This document shows, one piece after another, positions 8,219-17,000 of a stretch of 62,080 nucleotides of DNA. Numbering within the stretch: position 1 is the first letter of the stretch; each line of letters opens with the position of its first letter. Location: assembly GCA_022827785.1 (NCBI GenBank), contig JAJEIM010000010.1, forward strand, positions 1-62,080, written 5' to 3'. The translations under genes and the position numbers were made by a program. The notes under the pieces were generated by a model that was given only the letters and a program-made list of their open reading frames with translations, made no database searches and had not been told where the DNA came from. The stretch is from Acidimicrobiia bacterium. GTDB lineage: Bacteria; Actinomycetota; Acidimicrobiia; Spongiisociales; Spongiisociaceae.

Positions 8219-8335
8219 ATGACAGCAGCCGAAGCAAGAACCTGCGGGCGCGCGTACTCGAGTCCTTCCTGTACCCGCTCGTGTTGTTGCTCTCGGGTGA
8301 TCATTCCGAGGCGCGGCCAAGGCTTCCGCTCCTGA
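8219..8335 (+). CDS. 38-residue poly-cysteine leader peptide
   Basis: ATG at 8219 after an AAGGAG site (8203-8208). The peptide MTAAEARTCGRAYSSPSC continues to a CCC run at residues 22-24, with further Cys at 9 and 18: five Cys in 38 residues. It sits between a SAM riboswitch and the OsmC-like gene. Poly-Cys short ORFs that act as cysteine-responsive attenuators are known in mycobacteria. The bases immediately after the third consecutive Cys codon begin the 5' arm of a 9-bp stem, which is the geometry needed for a stalled ribosome to control folding. The role is inference; the peptide itself probably has no function. Confidence 0.6.
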   Translation: MTAAEARTCGRAYSSPSCTRSCCCSRVIIPRRGQGFRS

Positions 8336-8350
8336 CGCCACCACCCGAGA
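8291..8350 (+). promoter_or_regulatory. attenuator-like stem linked to the Cys codons
   Basis: TCTCGGGTG (8291-8299) is a perfect complement of CACCCGAGA (8342-8350). A smaller GGCG/CGCC pair (8310-8313, 8336-8339) lies nested inside. The left arm starts at the codon after the TGT TGT TGC run. A ribosome stalled for lack of Cys-tRNA would cover or free this arm, so the fold depends on leader translation. Confidence 0.5.
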
Positions 8351-8405
8351 GCCAGATCACGGCGCAGCAGGTACCAACAAATCAGCAATCAAGGAAGGAC
8401 AACCG

Positions 8406-8927
8406 ATGACTACTCAGACAGAAGTGAGGCTCAACGAAGTTGACATCGACGCGGTGGGGGCACTGGTCTCCGCCGTGGCGGAGGACCCGGAGAAGGGCCA
8501 GACCGATTGGAGCGCCACCGTGACCTGGAAGGGCGCCTTCCGGTCCGAGGTATCCATCCGGGACTTCGACCCCATCCCCTCCGACGAGCCGGCGGGCCTG
8601 GGCGGCACCGACACCGCCCCCAACCCGGTGGAGCAGGTGCTCGGAGCGCTCGGCAACTGCTTGGCCGTCGGCTACGCAGCCAACGCCACCGCCGCCGGGG
8701 TCGAGATCAAGGACCTCAAGATAGAACTCAGCGGCGACCTGAACCTGGAGAGCTTCCTCGGACTCAAGCCGGGCCACGCCGGATACGGTGGGCTCTCGGT
8801 CAAGGTACACCTCGACTCCGATGCCTCCGATGAGCAACTGGCGGCCCTGCACGACAAGGTCGTCAACAGTTCCCCGGTGGGCCACACCCTCCAGAACCCG
8901 GTTCCGGTCAGCATCGACCTGGCCTGA
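8406..8927 (+). CDS. OsmC-family protein with a single cysteine
   Basis: 173 residues. OsmC/Ohr proteins reduce organic hydroperoxides with a Cys pair. Here the first Cys is in place (C85 in GALGNCLAVGY), but the second position is Ser (N154-S-S-P-V), so a resolving partner thiol, perhaps mycothiol, would be required. A strong AAGGAAGG site precedes the ATG. Upstream are a SAM-clan riboswitch and a poly-Cys leader ORF, which tie the gene to sulfur-metabolite supply rather than to osmotic stress. A large hairpin follows the stop. The peroxidase function is uncertain because single-Cys OsmC clades are poorly characterised. Confidence 0.83.
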   Translation: MTTQTEVRLNEVDIDAVGALVSAVAEDPEKGQTDWSATVTWKGAFRSEVSIRDFDPIPSDEPAGLGGTDTAPNPVEQVLGALGNCLAVGYAANATAAGVEIKDLKIELSGDLNLESFLGLKPGHAGYGGLSVKVHLDSDASDEQLAALHDKVVNSSPVGHTLQNPVPVSIDLA

Positions 8928-8957
8928 GCCGACCGGCTACCGGAGCATTCCGGATCG

Positions 8958-9003
8958 CGGCCAACCCCGAGTGTGATACCACACGATCCGCTCGGGGCGG
9001 CCG
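8958..9003. terminator. bidirectional hairpin between OsmC and B3/4 genes
   Basis: Nested complementary arms: CGGCC/GGCCG (8958-8962, 8999-9003), CCCCGAG/CTCGGGG (8965-8971, 8991-8997) and TGTG/CACA (8972-8975, 8980-8983). The structure lies between the stops of two convergent genes and is the best terminator candidate in the first 10 kb. Confidence 0.6.
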
Positions 9004-9016
9004 TCGCTCCCTAACG

Positions 9017-9727
9017 TCAGCGGGCAGGCTCGTACCGAGGCAGGGACGGCGAAAGCCGTGCCGATTCGGTACGGGCCTGCGGCTGGTAGGCCTCCAGGAG
9101 TGCCACCAGGTCACGGGTGGCAGAGGCAACGTCCTCCGCGGCGCCCTCGTGATGACCCTCCACGGTGAACAGGGCCTCCACCGTGTCCGGACCGGTGGCG
9201 CTCTGAGCGCTCTGGCGCCAGCACCAGCGGCGGGCCGCCACCGCGCCCGCCCGGTCGACGAATACGACCTCCCCGGCCTCCGGTGAGGTGGTCCTCGAAC
9301 CACCCAGGTCGTTGAACCTCTCGTCTCCGGTGGCGAAACGAACCGTGATCGGATCCGCAACCCGATCAAGATCGATCGCCGCGACCGGGAGCCCGTACCG
9401 GATGGACACCAGGTTCGCTATGTCCACCAGAGCGTTGATCGACGGCACGTCGCTTGTCTTGGTAAGCCGCCTGATCAGCGCCTCGGCGGCGTTGCGGTAG
9501 CGGGTCGGCTGGACACCGAAGGCCGAGAAGGCCCTCCTCCAGGCGACGATCGAAGGAACCTCGGACATGGGCGTGCCACCGAATCGGGCCAGGGAGGCGG
9601 TCTGCTGCTCCCGGAACGCCTTACTGAGCTGGTCGGAACCGGGACCGTTGGCCAGCCCGACGGCGTGCACCACCCCGGCCCGGATGGTCGGGAACCTGGC
9701 CAGCACCTGATCGTGGTACGAGAACAT
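9017..9727 (-). CDS. B3/B4 tRNA-binding-like domain protein
   Basis: About 236 residues. The central part (FPTIRAGVVHAVGL, then PSIVAWRRAFSAFG, RRLTKTSDVPSINALVDI, and SIRYGLPVAAIDLD) matches the B3/4 domain of phenylalanyl-tRNA synthetase beta chains, which also occurs in stand-alone proteins. The stand-alone forms are suspected of aminoacyl-tRNA or amino-acid editing, but function is not established. The ATG at 9727 is preferred because the domain begins there; an upstream frame to 9838 looks non-coding. It is the last gene in the direction of the BMP importer operon, 141 bases after it. Confidence 0.75.
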   Translation of the reverse strand: MFSYHDQVLARFPTIRAGVVHAVGLANGPGSDQLSKAFREQQTASLARFGGTPMSEVPSIVAWRRAFSAFGVQPTRYRNAAEALIRRLTKTSDVPSINALVDIANLVSIRYGLPVAAIDLDRVADPITVRFATGDERFNDLGGSRTTSPEAGEVVFVDRAGAVAARRWCWRQSAQSATGPDTVEALFTVEGHHEGAAEDVASATRDLVALLEAYQPQARTESARLSPSLPRYEPAR

Positions 9728-9868
9728 CGATGTCGAGGATACGGTACGGGACGAGGGGCCGGAGGATCGGCCAGCAGGGCGCTGAGGGAGGGGGACGGGT
9801 CGGACGCGGTGCCCTGACCCGGGGTTGTCGCCGACCATCGGACCAACCGGACATCGCCGCGTACCCTC

Positions 9869-10804
9869 CTATCGCAAACCCCTCACGAACGGTTTGGCCA
9901 GCGCGGCCGGCTGAACGAACCGCTTGGTGATGAAGTACATGACGACCAGCGTGAGGACATAGGGCAGGGCTGCGAGGAGCTGGGCGTTCACCTGGTAGCC
10001 CAGCACCGGCACCGCCAGGCGGAAGGCATCCGCCATCCCGAACAGGAGCGCCCCGGCCAGCGTGCCCCGGAGCGTCCACCCACCGAAATAGACGGCGGCG
10101 ATGGCGATGAAACCCCGGCCGCCGACGGCGCCGACATCGAAGCTCCCCACCTGACCCAGGATCAGAAACGCCCCTCCGAGGCCGGCCAGGCTTCCGCCAT
10201 AGGAGACGGCCTGGCGCCGGCGCCGGTTGACGTCGACCCCGGAGACGTCAGCCGCCTGAGGGTTCTCGCCCGCCGACCTCAACTCCAGACCCCATCGGGT
10301 CCGGTACAGGAGCCACCAGGTCAAGGGGATCAGCCCGTACAGCAGGTAAGTGGGCCAGGTCTGGCTGAACAGCGCCGGTCCGATCACCGGAATGTCGGAC
10401 AGGAACGGCACGCCGACCACCGCGGCGCGGCCTCCGAGGGGGCTGACCGTCGCATCCAGGAATCCGGCCAGGCCCAGCACGAGAACGTTGACCGTGATTC
10501 CCACGACGAACTGGTCAGCCGTGAGCCGGTGGCTCATGTTGGCCGCCACCATCGCCACCGATACGCCGGCCACCGCTCCCGCGGCCAGGCCGAAGACGGT
10601 CGATCCGGACATGTCGAAGGCCACCGCCCCACCCAGCGCGCCCGCCAGCAGGGAGCCTTCCACCGATATGTTGATAGTCCCCGCCTTCTCGGCCACCAGT
10701 TCACCCAGAGCGGCGAAGGCCAGGAACACACCGAGCCGCACCGCGCTCCCGTACATGGCGGGACTGGTGAAGATGTCACCGAGGGCGGAGAGGATGTCGC
10801 TCAT
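9869..10804 (-). CDS. BMP-type ABC importer, inner-membrane permease 2
   Basis: 311 residues with about eight transmembrane helices. The N-terminal RLGVFLAFAALGELVAEKAG, the segment TINISVEGSLLAGA and the internal RWGLELRSAGENPQAADVSG are hallmarks of the NupQ/YufQ-type permeases of nucleoside and related importers. The start overlaps the stop of the preceding permease gene by ATGA. It forms the channel with the 10801-11931 product. Confidence 0.87.
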   Translation of the reverse strand: MSDILSALGDIFTSPAMYGSAVRLGVFLAFAALGELVAEKAGTINISVEGSLLAGALGGAVAFDMSGSTVFGLAAGAVAGVSVAMVAANMSHRLTADQFVVGITVNVLVLGLAGFLDATVSPLGGRAAVVGVPFLSDIPVIGPALFSQTWPTYLLYGLIPLTWWLLYRTRWGLELRSAGENPQAADVSGVDVNRRRRQAVSYGGSLAGLGGAFLILGQVGSFDVGAVGGRGFIAIAAVYFGGWTLRGTLAGALLFGMADAFRLAVPVLGYQVNAQLLAALPYVLTLVVMYFITKRFVQPAALAKPFVRGLR

Positions 10805-11931
10805 GCCGGTTCCGTGGCCCGGGCTGCGATCGAGACCTGGCGCCGGTCCCGCATGAACTCCACCGCCGGAGGTACCAGCAGGGCCAGCACCAGTAAGGCC
10901 TGAACAACGTCCACCACGGTCCTATCCACCCCGGTCGCAGCCAGGAACCCGGATCCGGTCCGAAGAGCGGCGAACAGGATCGCCACCGGAATGCAGAGGA
11001 GGGGCCGGTTGCGCGCCAGCAGGGCGACGAGCAGTCCCTGCCATCCGATCTCGTTGGAGAAGCCGGTGGTCAAACGGGCACTCGATGCCCCGGCCGCCAG
11101 CATCGAGGCCCCTGCCAGGCCGGCCGCAGCGCCTGAGATGAACAGGGCCGTGGCCCCGGCCCGCCCGAAGGACACTCCCGCCTGCTGGGCGACCCTGGGA
11201 TTGCTCCCCAACAGCCGGAGCTTGAACCCGAACACGGTTCGAGACAGGACGAATGCCACCAGCCCGGCGCCGAGCAGGGCCAGGAAGAATCCGACCGTGA
11301 CCTCGTTGCCCCAAAGTGTCACGACCGGCAGGCGCACGGATCCGGGGAGAGCGGCACTGGTTACGGCCTGGCTGGGCCGGTTCGGGTCGAGGTCCCGCAG
11401 GAACCAGTCGGTGGTGATCGCGAAACCGACGATCTGAAAGGCCACGAACACCAGGAGCAGGGTGGAGATGACCTCCGGGACTCCCCGGCGGAACCTCATC
11501 AGGGCCGCCACCCCGGCGTAGACACCCCCCGCCACCGCCCCCAGGGCGAGCCCGCCCACGAGAAGGACGGGTCCCGGCCCGGCCAGCCTGGTGCCGATGA
11601 GGGCCATCGCCAGCGCACCCATCAGCAACTGGCCCTCCTGGCCGATGTTGAAGAAACCGGCCCGGACCCCCACCACCATGCCGAGGGCCACCAGCAGGAT
11701 GGGCGTGGCGACCGCCAGCGTCTCACCCCACCGTCCGGGGGCCAGGAAGGCGCCGTCCGCCAGGGCGCCGGCGACGCTGTCCCAGGCATTGCCGGTCACC
11801 GCCACCAGCCCGGCCGAGACCACGAGGGCGAACCCGACGCTTACCCCGTACAGCAACAGGCCATACAGACCACCGTCCCGGAGGTCTGGGACGGGAGCGT
11901 CGCCGGGAACGGCCGGAGGATCGGTGCTCAT
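10801..11931 (-). CDS. BMP-type ABC importer, inner-membrane permease 1
   Basis: 376 residues, about nine helices. Family marks: AVATPILLVALGMVVGVRAG, FFNIGQEGQLLMGALA and LRLLGSNPRVAQQAGVSFGR, the coupling segment typical of YufP/NupP-like permeases. ATGA overlaps at both ends place it in one operon with the ATPase and the second permease. The non-conserved N-terminal 30 residues are Pro-rich. Confidence 0.87.
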   Translation of the reverse strand: MSTDPPAVPGDAPVPDLRDGGLYGLLLYGVSVGFALVVSAGLVAVTGNAWDSVAGALADGAFLAPGRWGETLAVATPILLVALGMVVGVRAGFFNIGQEGQLLMGALAMALIGTRLAGPGPVLLVGGLALGAVAGGVYAGVAALMRFRRGVPEVISTLLLVFVAFQIVGFAITTDWFLRDLDPNRPSQAVTSAALPGSVRLPVVTLWGNEVTVGFFLALLGAGLVAFVLSRTVFGFKLRLLGSNPRVAQQAGVSFGRAGATALFISGAAAGLAGASMLAAGASSARLTTGFSNEIGWQGLLVALLARNRPLLCIPVAILFAALRTGSGFLAATGVDRTVVDVVQALLVLALLVPPAVEFMRDRRQVSIAARATEPA

Positions 11932-13535
11932 GAGGCCTTCTCCTCCTCGTCCGTCCCTCCTATCAGCAAGCCCAGCCGCGGCAGATCGAGCTCATCCCGA
12001 GACATCTCGCCCACGATGCTCCCCCGATGGAGTACCACGACCCGATCGGCCAGCGACAGTATCTCGCGAAGGTCGGTGGAGAGGAGGAGCACTCCGATTC
12101 CCCGGTCCGCCGACCTGCGGATCCGATCCCCTACGTACTCGATCGCCCCGACATCGAGGCCTCTGGTGGGCTGGTGCGCCACCATGACCTCGGGGGAGGC
12201 GGACAGAGCGCGAGCGATCACCGTCCGTTGCTGGTTCCCCCCCGAAAGTTCACCGAGCAAGGCGTCGGGTCCGGACGTCCGGATGTCGTACTCTTCGATC
12301 AGTTGGAGGGCGTTACGGCGGATGGCGTCCTGGCGGAGCAAACCCCACCTCCGCATGTTGTGCGTGGAGGGGATCATCAGGTTCTCAGCCACGCTCATGT
12401 CGAGTACGCATCCGGCCCGGTGACGATCAGCCGGTACGACCGCTATGCCGGCCCCGACCATGGCCCCGGCCACGCCGGTCGGAACCGTCCGGCCTTTGAC
12501 CAGGACCGTCCCGTCGTCAAGGCGTAGGAGACCGGCCAGCAGATCGGCGAGGGCGGTCTGGCCGTTGCCTTCCACGCCCGCCACGCCGACTATCTCACCC
12601 GCGCCCACCGCGAGCGACAGGCCGTCTAGCAGCACCCGCCCGTCCGCGCCCTTCACCGATGCGTTGTCCACCTGCAGGATCGGAGTTGTCGATGCGGCCG
12701 GCTCGGCGGTCTGGCCGGGTCCGTCGTCCATCGGGTCGGCATCGAGCAGGTCCCGGGCGACTTGGTCCCGCTCGAAGGTGGCCGTGACCGTGCGGAGCGG
12801 TACGGGGCGACCCACCATTGCCTGGGCCAGCGCGGGAACCCGGGCTTCGGCGGTCAGCAGCCGATCCACCACCCGGCCCTGCCGCATCACCGTGATCCGG
12901 TCGGTGGCCCGCAGTATCTCATCGAGCTTGTGGCTGACCAGCGCCACGGCCCAACCCTGGGTCCGGACGCCGGTCAGAAGAACGTCGAACAGATACTGGG
13001 ATTCTGCCGGGGTCAGCGCTGACGTCGGCTCGTCCAGGATGATGACGCGGGGACGGCGCCCCAGGCACTTGATGATCTCGACCCTCTGGCGGATGCCGGC
13101 CGAGAGGTCGCGCACGGTGGCGTCGGGATCGACCGAGAGGCCGTAGCGCCAGGAGATCCTCCGGATACGGGCCCGGGTCTTTTCGGGATCGAGAGGCCCG
13201 ACCTCGCCGATGGCAACGTTCTCCCACACGGTGAGCGCGTCGACCAGGCTGTAATGCTGGTGGACCATGCCGATGCCCTGCCGGACGGCCTCGGACGGAT
13301 CGGCTATCCGGGTCGCTTCGCCATCGATCCTGATCACCCCCCGGTCGGGATCGACCAGGCCGAAGATCATGCGCATGAGGGTGGACTTGCCGGCGCCGTT
13401 CTCACCGAGAACGCCGTGTATCTCGCCCGCTCGGAGGGCCAGGTCGACCTCCTCGCAGGCGACCACCGAACCGAAGTGCTTGGTGAGGCCGTCCACCTCG
13501 AGTACCGGGGGCTGGAACCTGAAGTCGTCGATCAT
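11928..13535 (-). CDS. BMP-type ABC importer, double ATPase
   Basis: About 535 residues with two ABC domains, as in NupO/RbsA. Domain 1 has Walker A GENGAGKS at 44-51 (counting from the ATG at 13535) and Walker B VIILDEPTSALTP. Domain 2 has a degenerate Walker A (GVEGNGQTAL) and signature LSGGNQQR. The degenerate second site is normal in this family. A GTG at 13577 is an alternative start adding 14 residues. The 298 bases between this gene and the BMP gene contain no ORF I can support; GC-rich palindromes there could lower readthrough so that the binding protein is made in excess. Confidence 0.88.
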   Translation of the reverse strand: MIDDFRFQPPVLEVDGLTKHFGSVVACEEVDLALRAGEIHGVLGENGAGKSTLMRMIFGLVDPDRGVIRIDGEATRIADPSEAVRQGIGMVHQHYSLVDALTVWENVAIGEVGPLDPEKTRARIRRISWRYGLSVDPDATVRDLSAGIRQRVEIIKCLGRRPRVIILDEPTSALTPAESQYLFDVLLTGVRTQGWAVALVSHKLDEILRATDRITVMRQGRVVDRLLTAEARVPALAQAMVGRPVPLRTVTATFERDQVARDLLDADPMDDGPGQTAEPAASTTPILQVDNASVKGADGRVLLDGLSLAVGAGEIVGVAGVEGNGQTALADLLAGLLRLDDGTVLVKGRTVPTGVAGAMVGAGIAVVPADRHRAGCVLDMSVAENLMIPSTHNMRRWGLLRQDAIRRNALQLIEEYDIRTSGPDALLGELSGGNQQRTVIARALSASPEVMVAHQPTRGLDVGAIEYVGDRIRRSADRGIGVLLLSTDLREILSLADRVVVLHRGSIVGEMSRDELDLPRLGLLIGGTDEEEKAS

Positions 13536-13833
13536 CCGACCCGCCACGGGACTATGCGCAACCCGGAGTGACGGCACGACCGGACTTGCTACACCCCGGC
13601 TTCATGGCGAGGCCGACCACGTTCCGCGCGGGCAGGGTGGTAGTGGGGGCGGGACCGTAGCGGAGCGCGGGCGGTGCGTTACCGGCAACTCTTGAGGCCG
13701 GATCGGACCTACCTGGGCGGCCCGGGCCGGGCACTCCGGACCGAGATCTCCTGCGGGATGATTCGGGAACGCGACCCGCCGGCGGAGGGGGCAGGCCACA
13801 CTCGGCGAACGACAGATGGGTCGGAGCGGGCAC

Positions 13834-14913
13834 TCAGAAGCCGTAGGCCTCGGCGAGGATCCTGGAGATCTCCTCCTCGAACCGGCCGGCTCCGATCCGG
13901 GCGTTCAGATCGGCGAGCTCCCGGTCCTGCGCGGGCGTTCCGTCGCACAGGTCGGCCCCAACCTCGGGATCGACGCCCACGGTGAATCGCCGGGCGCCCC
14001 CTTCTTCGGCGGTGCCTCCGATGATCTCCTCGAAGATCGGCGCCAGGTAGTCGCCGGCGTCGAACATCACCTCGATGTCGTAGTCCAGGTCCTCCCGTTC
14101 GCATCCTTTGGAAGAACCGGCGGTCAGGACCGCCACACCGTCCTCGTTGGCGAGACGGACGATCGGCTCGTGTGCGCCGCCCAGGAAGGGGTAGACCGCC
14201 GCCACGCCCTCGGCGACCGCCGCGTTGTACGCCTCGGTGGCTCCGGCGGTGTTGTTGAAGTCGAACGGGAAGTTGCCGGTGGGCACGTAGATGGCGTCGA
14301 ACGACGGATCCACCATCTGCAGACCGAGCCGGAAGGCCAGGAAGGACTCCACCTCGAAGTTGAGATCGCAACACCCTAGGAACACCGCCCGGTCGGCGTC
14401 ACGGGCATCCAGGAGCAGGCCGGTCGCAAACCCGGCCGAGATGCCCAGTTCGGCGCCGCTGTCAGCGCTACGGAGCAGGCCTGGCGTGTCCTGGTAACCC
14501 GACCCGCAGTTGCAGTACCAGAAGATCTCCTCGTGCTCCAGGAACAGGTCCTCGTTGCCATCCGCCAAGTTGCTGGAACCGATGGCGATTATGTCCGCCC
14601 CCTGGGCCACCACGTTGTTCAACTCGGACCGGGCGTCGGCCGGGGCCACCTGGTCCACGATCAGCGGAGCCTCGTATCCCTCGGCCGCCGAGATGGCCTC
14701 GACCCGCTCGACCAGGGCCTGGTAGTAGGCACCGTCGTCCCGGGCGCCCTCGGTAACCACCGCGATGCGGACCGAACCGTCGCCGTTGAAGTCCGCCACT
14801 TGCTGCTCTGCCGGAAGCGTTTCCCCGGACCCGTCCCCGGCGTCGTCGCAGGCCGAAGCGACGGCTATGAACGCCAGGAAGCCGAGCACGGGCCAGACCC
14901 GAAGTCTTTTCAT
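13834..14913 (-). CDS. BMP-family substrate-binding lipoprotein
   Basis: 359 residues. Signal peptide with lipobox (V-A-S-A-C at about 18-22), so the mature protein is lipid-anchored outside the membrane. The rest is a periplasmic-binding fold: VRIAVVTEGARDDGAYYQAL at the N-terminus of the mature domain and IIAIGSSNLADG at the first hinge. It contains an unusual number of Cys, including CNCG near residue 135 and CC near 178. BMP proteins bind nucleosides, autoinducer-like or other polar ligands. It overlaps the aldolase gene by ATGA, so ligand uptake and catabolism are coupled. Confidence 0.85.
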   Translation of the reverse strand: MKRLRVWPVLGFLAFIAVASACDDAGDGSGETLPAEQQVADFNGDGSVRIAVVTEGARDDGAYYQALVERVEAISAAEGYEAPLIVDQVAPADARSELNNVVAQGADIIAIGSSNLADGNEDLFLEHEEIFWYCNCGSGYQDTPGLLRSADSGAELGISAGFATGLLLDARDADRAVFLGCCDLNFEVESFLAFRLGLQMVDPSFDAIYVPTGNFPFDFNNTAGATEAYNAAVAEGVAAVYPFLGGAHEPIVRLANEDGVAVLTAGSSKGCEREDLDYDIEVMFDAGDYLAPIFEEIIGGTAEEGGARRFTVGVDPEVGADLCDGTPAQDRELADLNARIGAGRFEEEISRILAEAYGF

Positions 14914-15695
14914 GCGTGCTCCTCAGTACCGTGGACTGCTCGGCCCAGGCGCCGGACCATCTTGGTGGGATCCGAAGCTCCCCAGACGTTCCGCCCGAAG
15001 CAGATGCCCGACGCTCCCGCTGCCACGACTCCGGCCGCATACCGGACCACCTCATGCTCATCGTCCCTCTTGGGGCCGCCCAGCACGAACAGCGGCGCCT
15101 CGCACCCTTCAACCACGTCACCAAGTTCGTCGACCTGTGTCGGTGCCATGGTCTTGATGGCGTCGGCGCCGATCTCCACGCAGATACGGGCGCTCCGGGC
15201 GATATTCTCCGTGTCCCAGGGCACCTCCCGACCCCATCCTCCGGGAATGGACTCGGCAACCACCGGCATGCCGATCCGCTCGCACTCCCCTACCAGAGCA
15301 GCCAGCCGGCGTAGCGAACGCTTCTCCTCGCGCATGCCCGGGTAGACCATCAGGATGACCGCGTCGGCGCCGATTACCGCCGCGTGCTCGGATCGATACA
15401 TCAGCGAGAGGCCATCGCCCGCCGCATTCCTATCAAGGTGGGTCTCAGCACCGTCCATCCGGAGAATCAGGCCGCACTCGGCGAATGCCTCGGGGTAGCG
15501 CCGGGCGATCTGCCAGGTGACCAGCATGCCGTCGGGTTGCCCCTCGGCCACCTCCTCCACCACCTTCAGGGCCGGACCGGACCCGGTGGCCAGCTGCATA
15601 TCGATGGCGACCAGCACCGCTCGCCCGTCGCTACCCACGAAGCGGCGGGTACGCCGGGTCTTGCCGGCGCCTACGGCTGAGGCCACGGACTCCAT
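14910..15695 (-). CDS. class I aldolase, FbaB/LsrF/LacD group
   Basis: 261 residues of the DeoC/FbaB/LacD TIM-barrel family. The expected Schiff-base lysine is K181 in GADAIKTMAP, and the phosphate-binding GGPK (207-210) and GASGICFGRN motifs follow. It should cleave a phosphorylated ketose into two carbon units. It lies between an FGGY kinase and a BMP binding protein, only three bases after the kinase stop. That order matches a sugar route: dehydrogenase, kinase, aldolase. The exact sugar is unknown; tagatose-, AI-2- or deoxysugar-type substrates are all possible. Confidence 0.8.
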   Translation of the reverse strand: MESVASAVGAGKTRRTRRFVGSDGRAVLVAIDMQLATGSGPALKVVEEVAEGQPDGMLVTWQIARRYPEAFAECGLILRMDGAETHLDRNAAGDGLSLMYRSEHAAVIGADAVILMVYPGMREEKRSLRRLAALVGECERIGMPVVAESIPGGWGREVPWDTENIARSARICVEIGADAIKTMAPTQVDELGDVVEGCEAPLFVLGGPKRDDEHEVVRYAAGVVAAGASGICFGRNVWGASDPTKMVRRLGRAVHGTEEHA

Positions 15696-15698
15696 GCC

Positions 15699-17000
15699 TC
15701 AGGTCCGCTCGCGGAGCCGGCGGGTGGCCTCATCGCCCAGCGCGATGAAGCGGTCCAGCCCCTCCCGGTAGGCCGTGACGGCCTCCGGCTCAAACGTGGT
15801 GAACGCCGGTGCCGGCCAATCTCCGGCTTCGCCCTCGCCCGGACGGGGCCACCACCCGACGGCGGATCCGGCAGCCAGCGCAGCCCCGTAGGCCGCCATC
15901 TCCGGACAACTCGGAACATCGACCGGGACGCCGAGAACCGATGCCTTGATGGAGACCCACAGATTGCTGCGCGACGGGGCACCCGAACTCACCATCCGGT
16001 TCATGGTAATGCCGTATCGGGCAAGGTCACGGGCGATGTGAGCCAAGCCGTAGGCGGAGGCCTCCAGGAGGGCGCGGGCGACGACGCCCTGGCCGGACGC
16101 CGGACCGAGGCCGTGGATCTCAGCCCGCAGATCCGGCTCCCAGCGGGGCGCCCTCTCGCCCTCGAGGAACGGGAGGACGATCACCCCGTCCGAACCCGGT
16201 TCGACCCCGGCGGCCGCCTCGATCAGGTCGGGAACGGTCCGGCCGGTCATCGAGGACCACCAGTCCAGCATGGCGCCGTGCGAAGCCGCCGGGCCCCCGA
16301 CCAGGTAGACGCCGGGAACGTGGCCGGGGATACCGTGCTCGGACACCACCGGGTGCTCACTCGGGGCTGCGGCCACACCGAGACCTCCGGTCCGACCTCC
16401 CGGATCGAAACCCTTCCCGGGTCTGTCGATAGCGGCCGCCCAGGCAGTGAGAAAGGCATCGTTGGCGCCCGGGGCCAGCAGGATCCCCCCGGGCAACCCG
16501 GAATCTCCCGCCGTCGCTCCTACGGTCGAGCCGACCGGGATCGGATCTCCGAACCCTTCCAGCGGCTCCTGGCCCGGCCACACGGCCTGCGTATCTGGTG
16601 ATCCACCGAGTTCGGCCGCCAGGAAGTCCCACATCTGGCGGGGCCGGTCCCCGCCACCATGGTGTCTCGACATCTCCTCCGCCTGCGCCAGATGCTGACC
16701 GGCAAAATCGGAGGAGGCACCAGCCGGGTGCTGGTAGGTCAATGCGCGCCGCGCGGACGGCATCACGGTGGTGGGTCCCTGGCCGCCGATCCCGAGGGCG
16801 ACCGGAGCACCGGTACCCAGCTGCTCCACAGCCAGAACCAATCCCTCGAGCCAACGGAAGGGGTCCGCCTCACCCCGGGGAAGATACTGCGGGCCGAGCG
16901 ACGCATCGGAGGCGGCCACCATCCTTCCCCCTCGATCCAGGGCCACCGCTCGGGCCGCGCCGGTACCGATGTCCACCCCGGCTACGACCTGGCCCGCCAT
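15699..17000 (-). CDS. FGGY-family carbohydrate kinase
   Basis: 433 residues, slightly short for the family (usually 480-520). N-terminal phosphate-binding motif GVDIGTGAARAV, and a C-terminal MNRMVSSGAPSRSNLWVSIKA helix region that matches the FGGY C-terminal ATPase domain. Expected to phosphorylate a sugar, ketose or polyol with ATP. The ATG overlaps the TGA of the alcohol dehydrogenase gene, and the aldolase gene follows immediately. The shortened linker between the two domains may reflect an unusual substrate. No subfamily call is safe. Confidence 0.82.
   Translation of the reverse strand: MAGQVVAGVDIGTGAARAVALDRGGRMVAASDASLGPQYLPRGEADPFRWLEGLVLAVEQLGTGAPVALGIGGQGPTTVMPSARRALTYQHPAGASSDFAGQHLAQAEEMSRHHGGGDRPRQMWDFLAAELGGSPDTQAVWPGQEPLEGFGDPIPVGSTVGATAGDSGLPGGILLAPGANDAFLTAWAAAIDRPGKGFDPGGRTGGLGVAAAPSEHPVVSEHGIPGHVPGVYLVGGPAASHGAMLDWWSSMTGRTVPDLIEAAAGVEPGSDGVIVLPFLEGERAPRWEPDLRAEIHGLGPASGQGVVARALLEASAYGLAHIARDLARYGITMNRMVSSGAPSRSNLWVSIKASVLGVPVDVPSCPEMAAYGAALAAGSAVGWWPRPGEGEAGDWPAPAFTTFEPEAVTAYREGLDRFIALGDEATRRLRERT

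Noticed and set aside
8074-8409. A 111-codon frame covering the riboswitch and leader
   Set aside because: It runs through the SAM aptamer and ends inside the OsmC start; the short poly-Cys ORF has a better ribosome-binding site and is placed sensibly.
13536-13833. A missing gene between the BMP and ATPase genes
   Set aside because: No frame with a ribosome-binding site or recognisable protein features fills the 298 bases.
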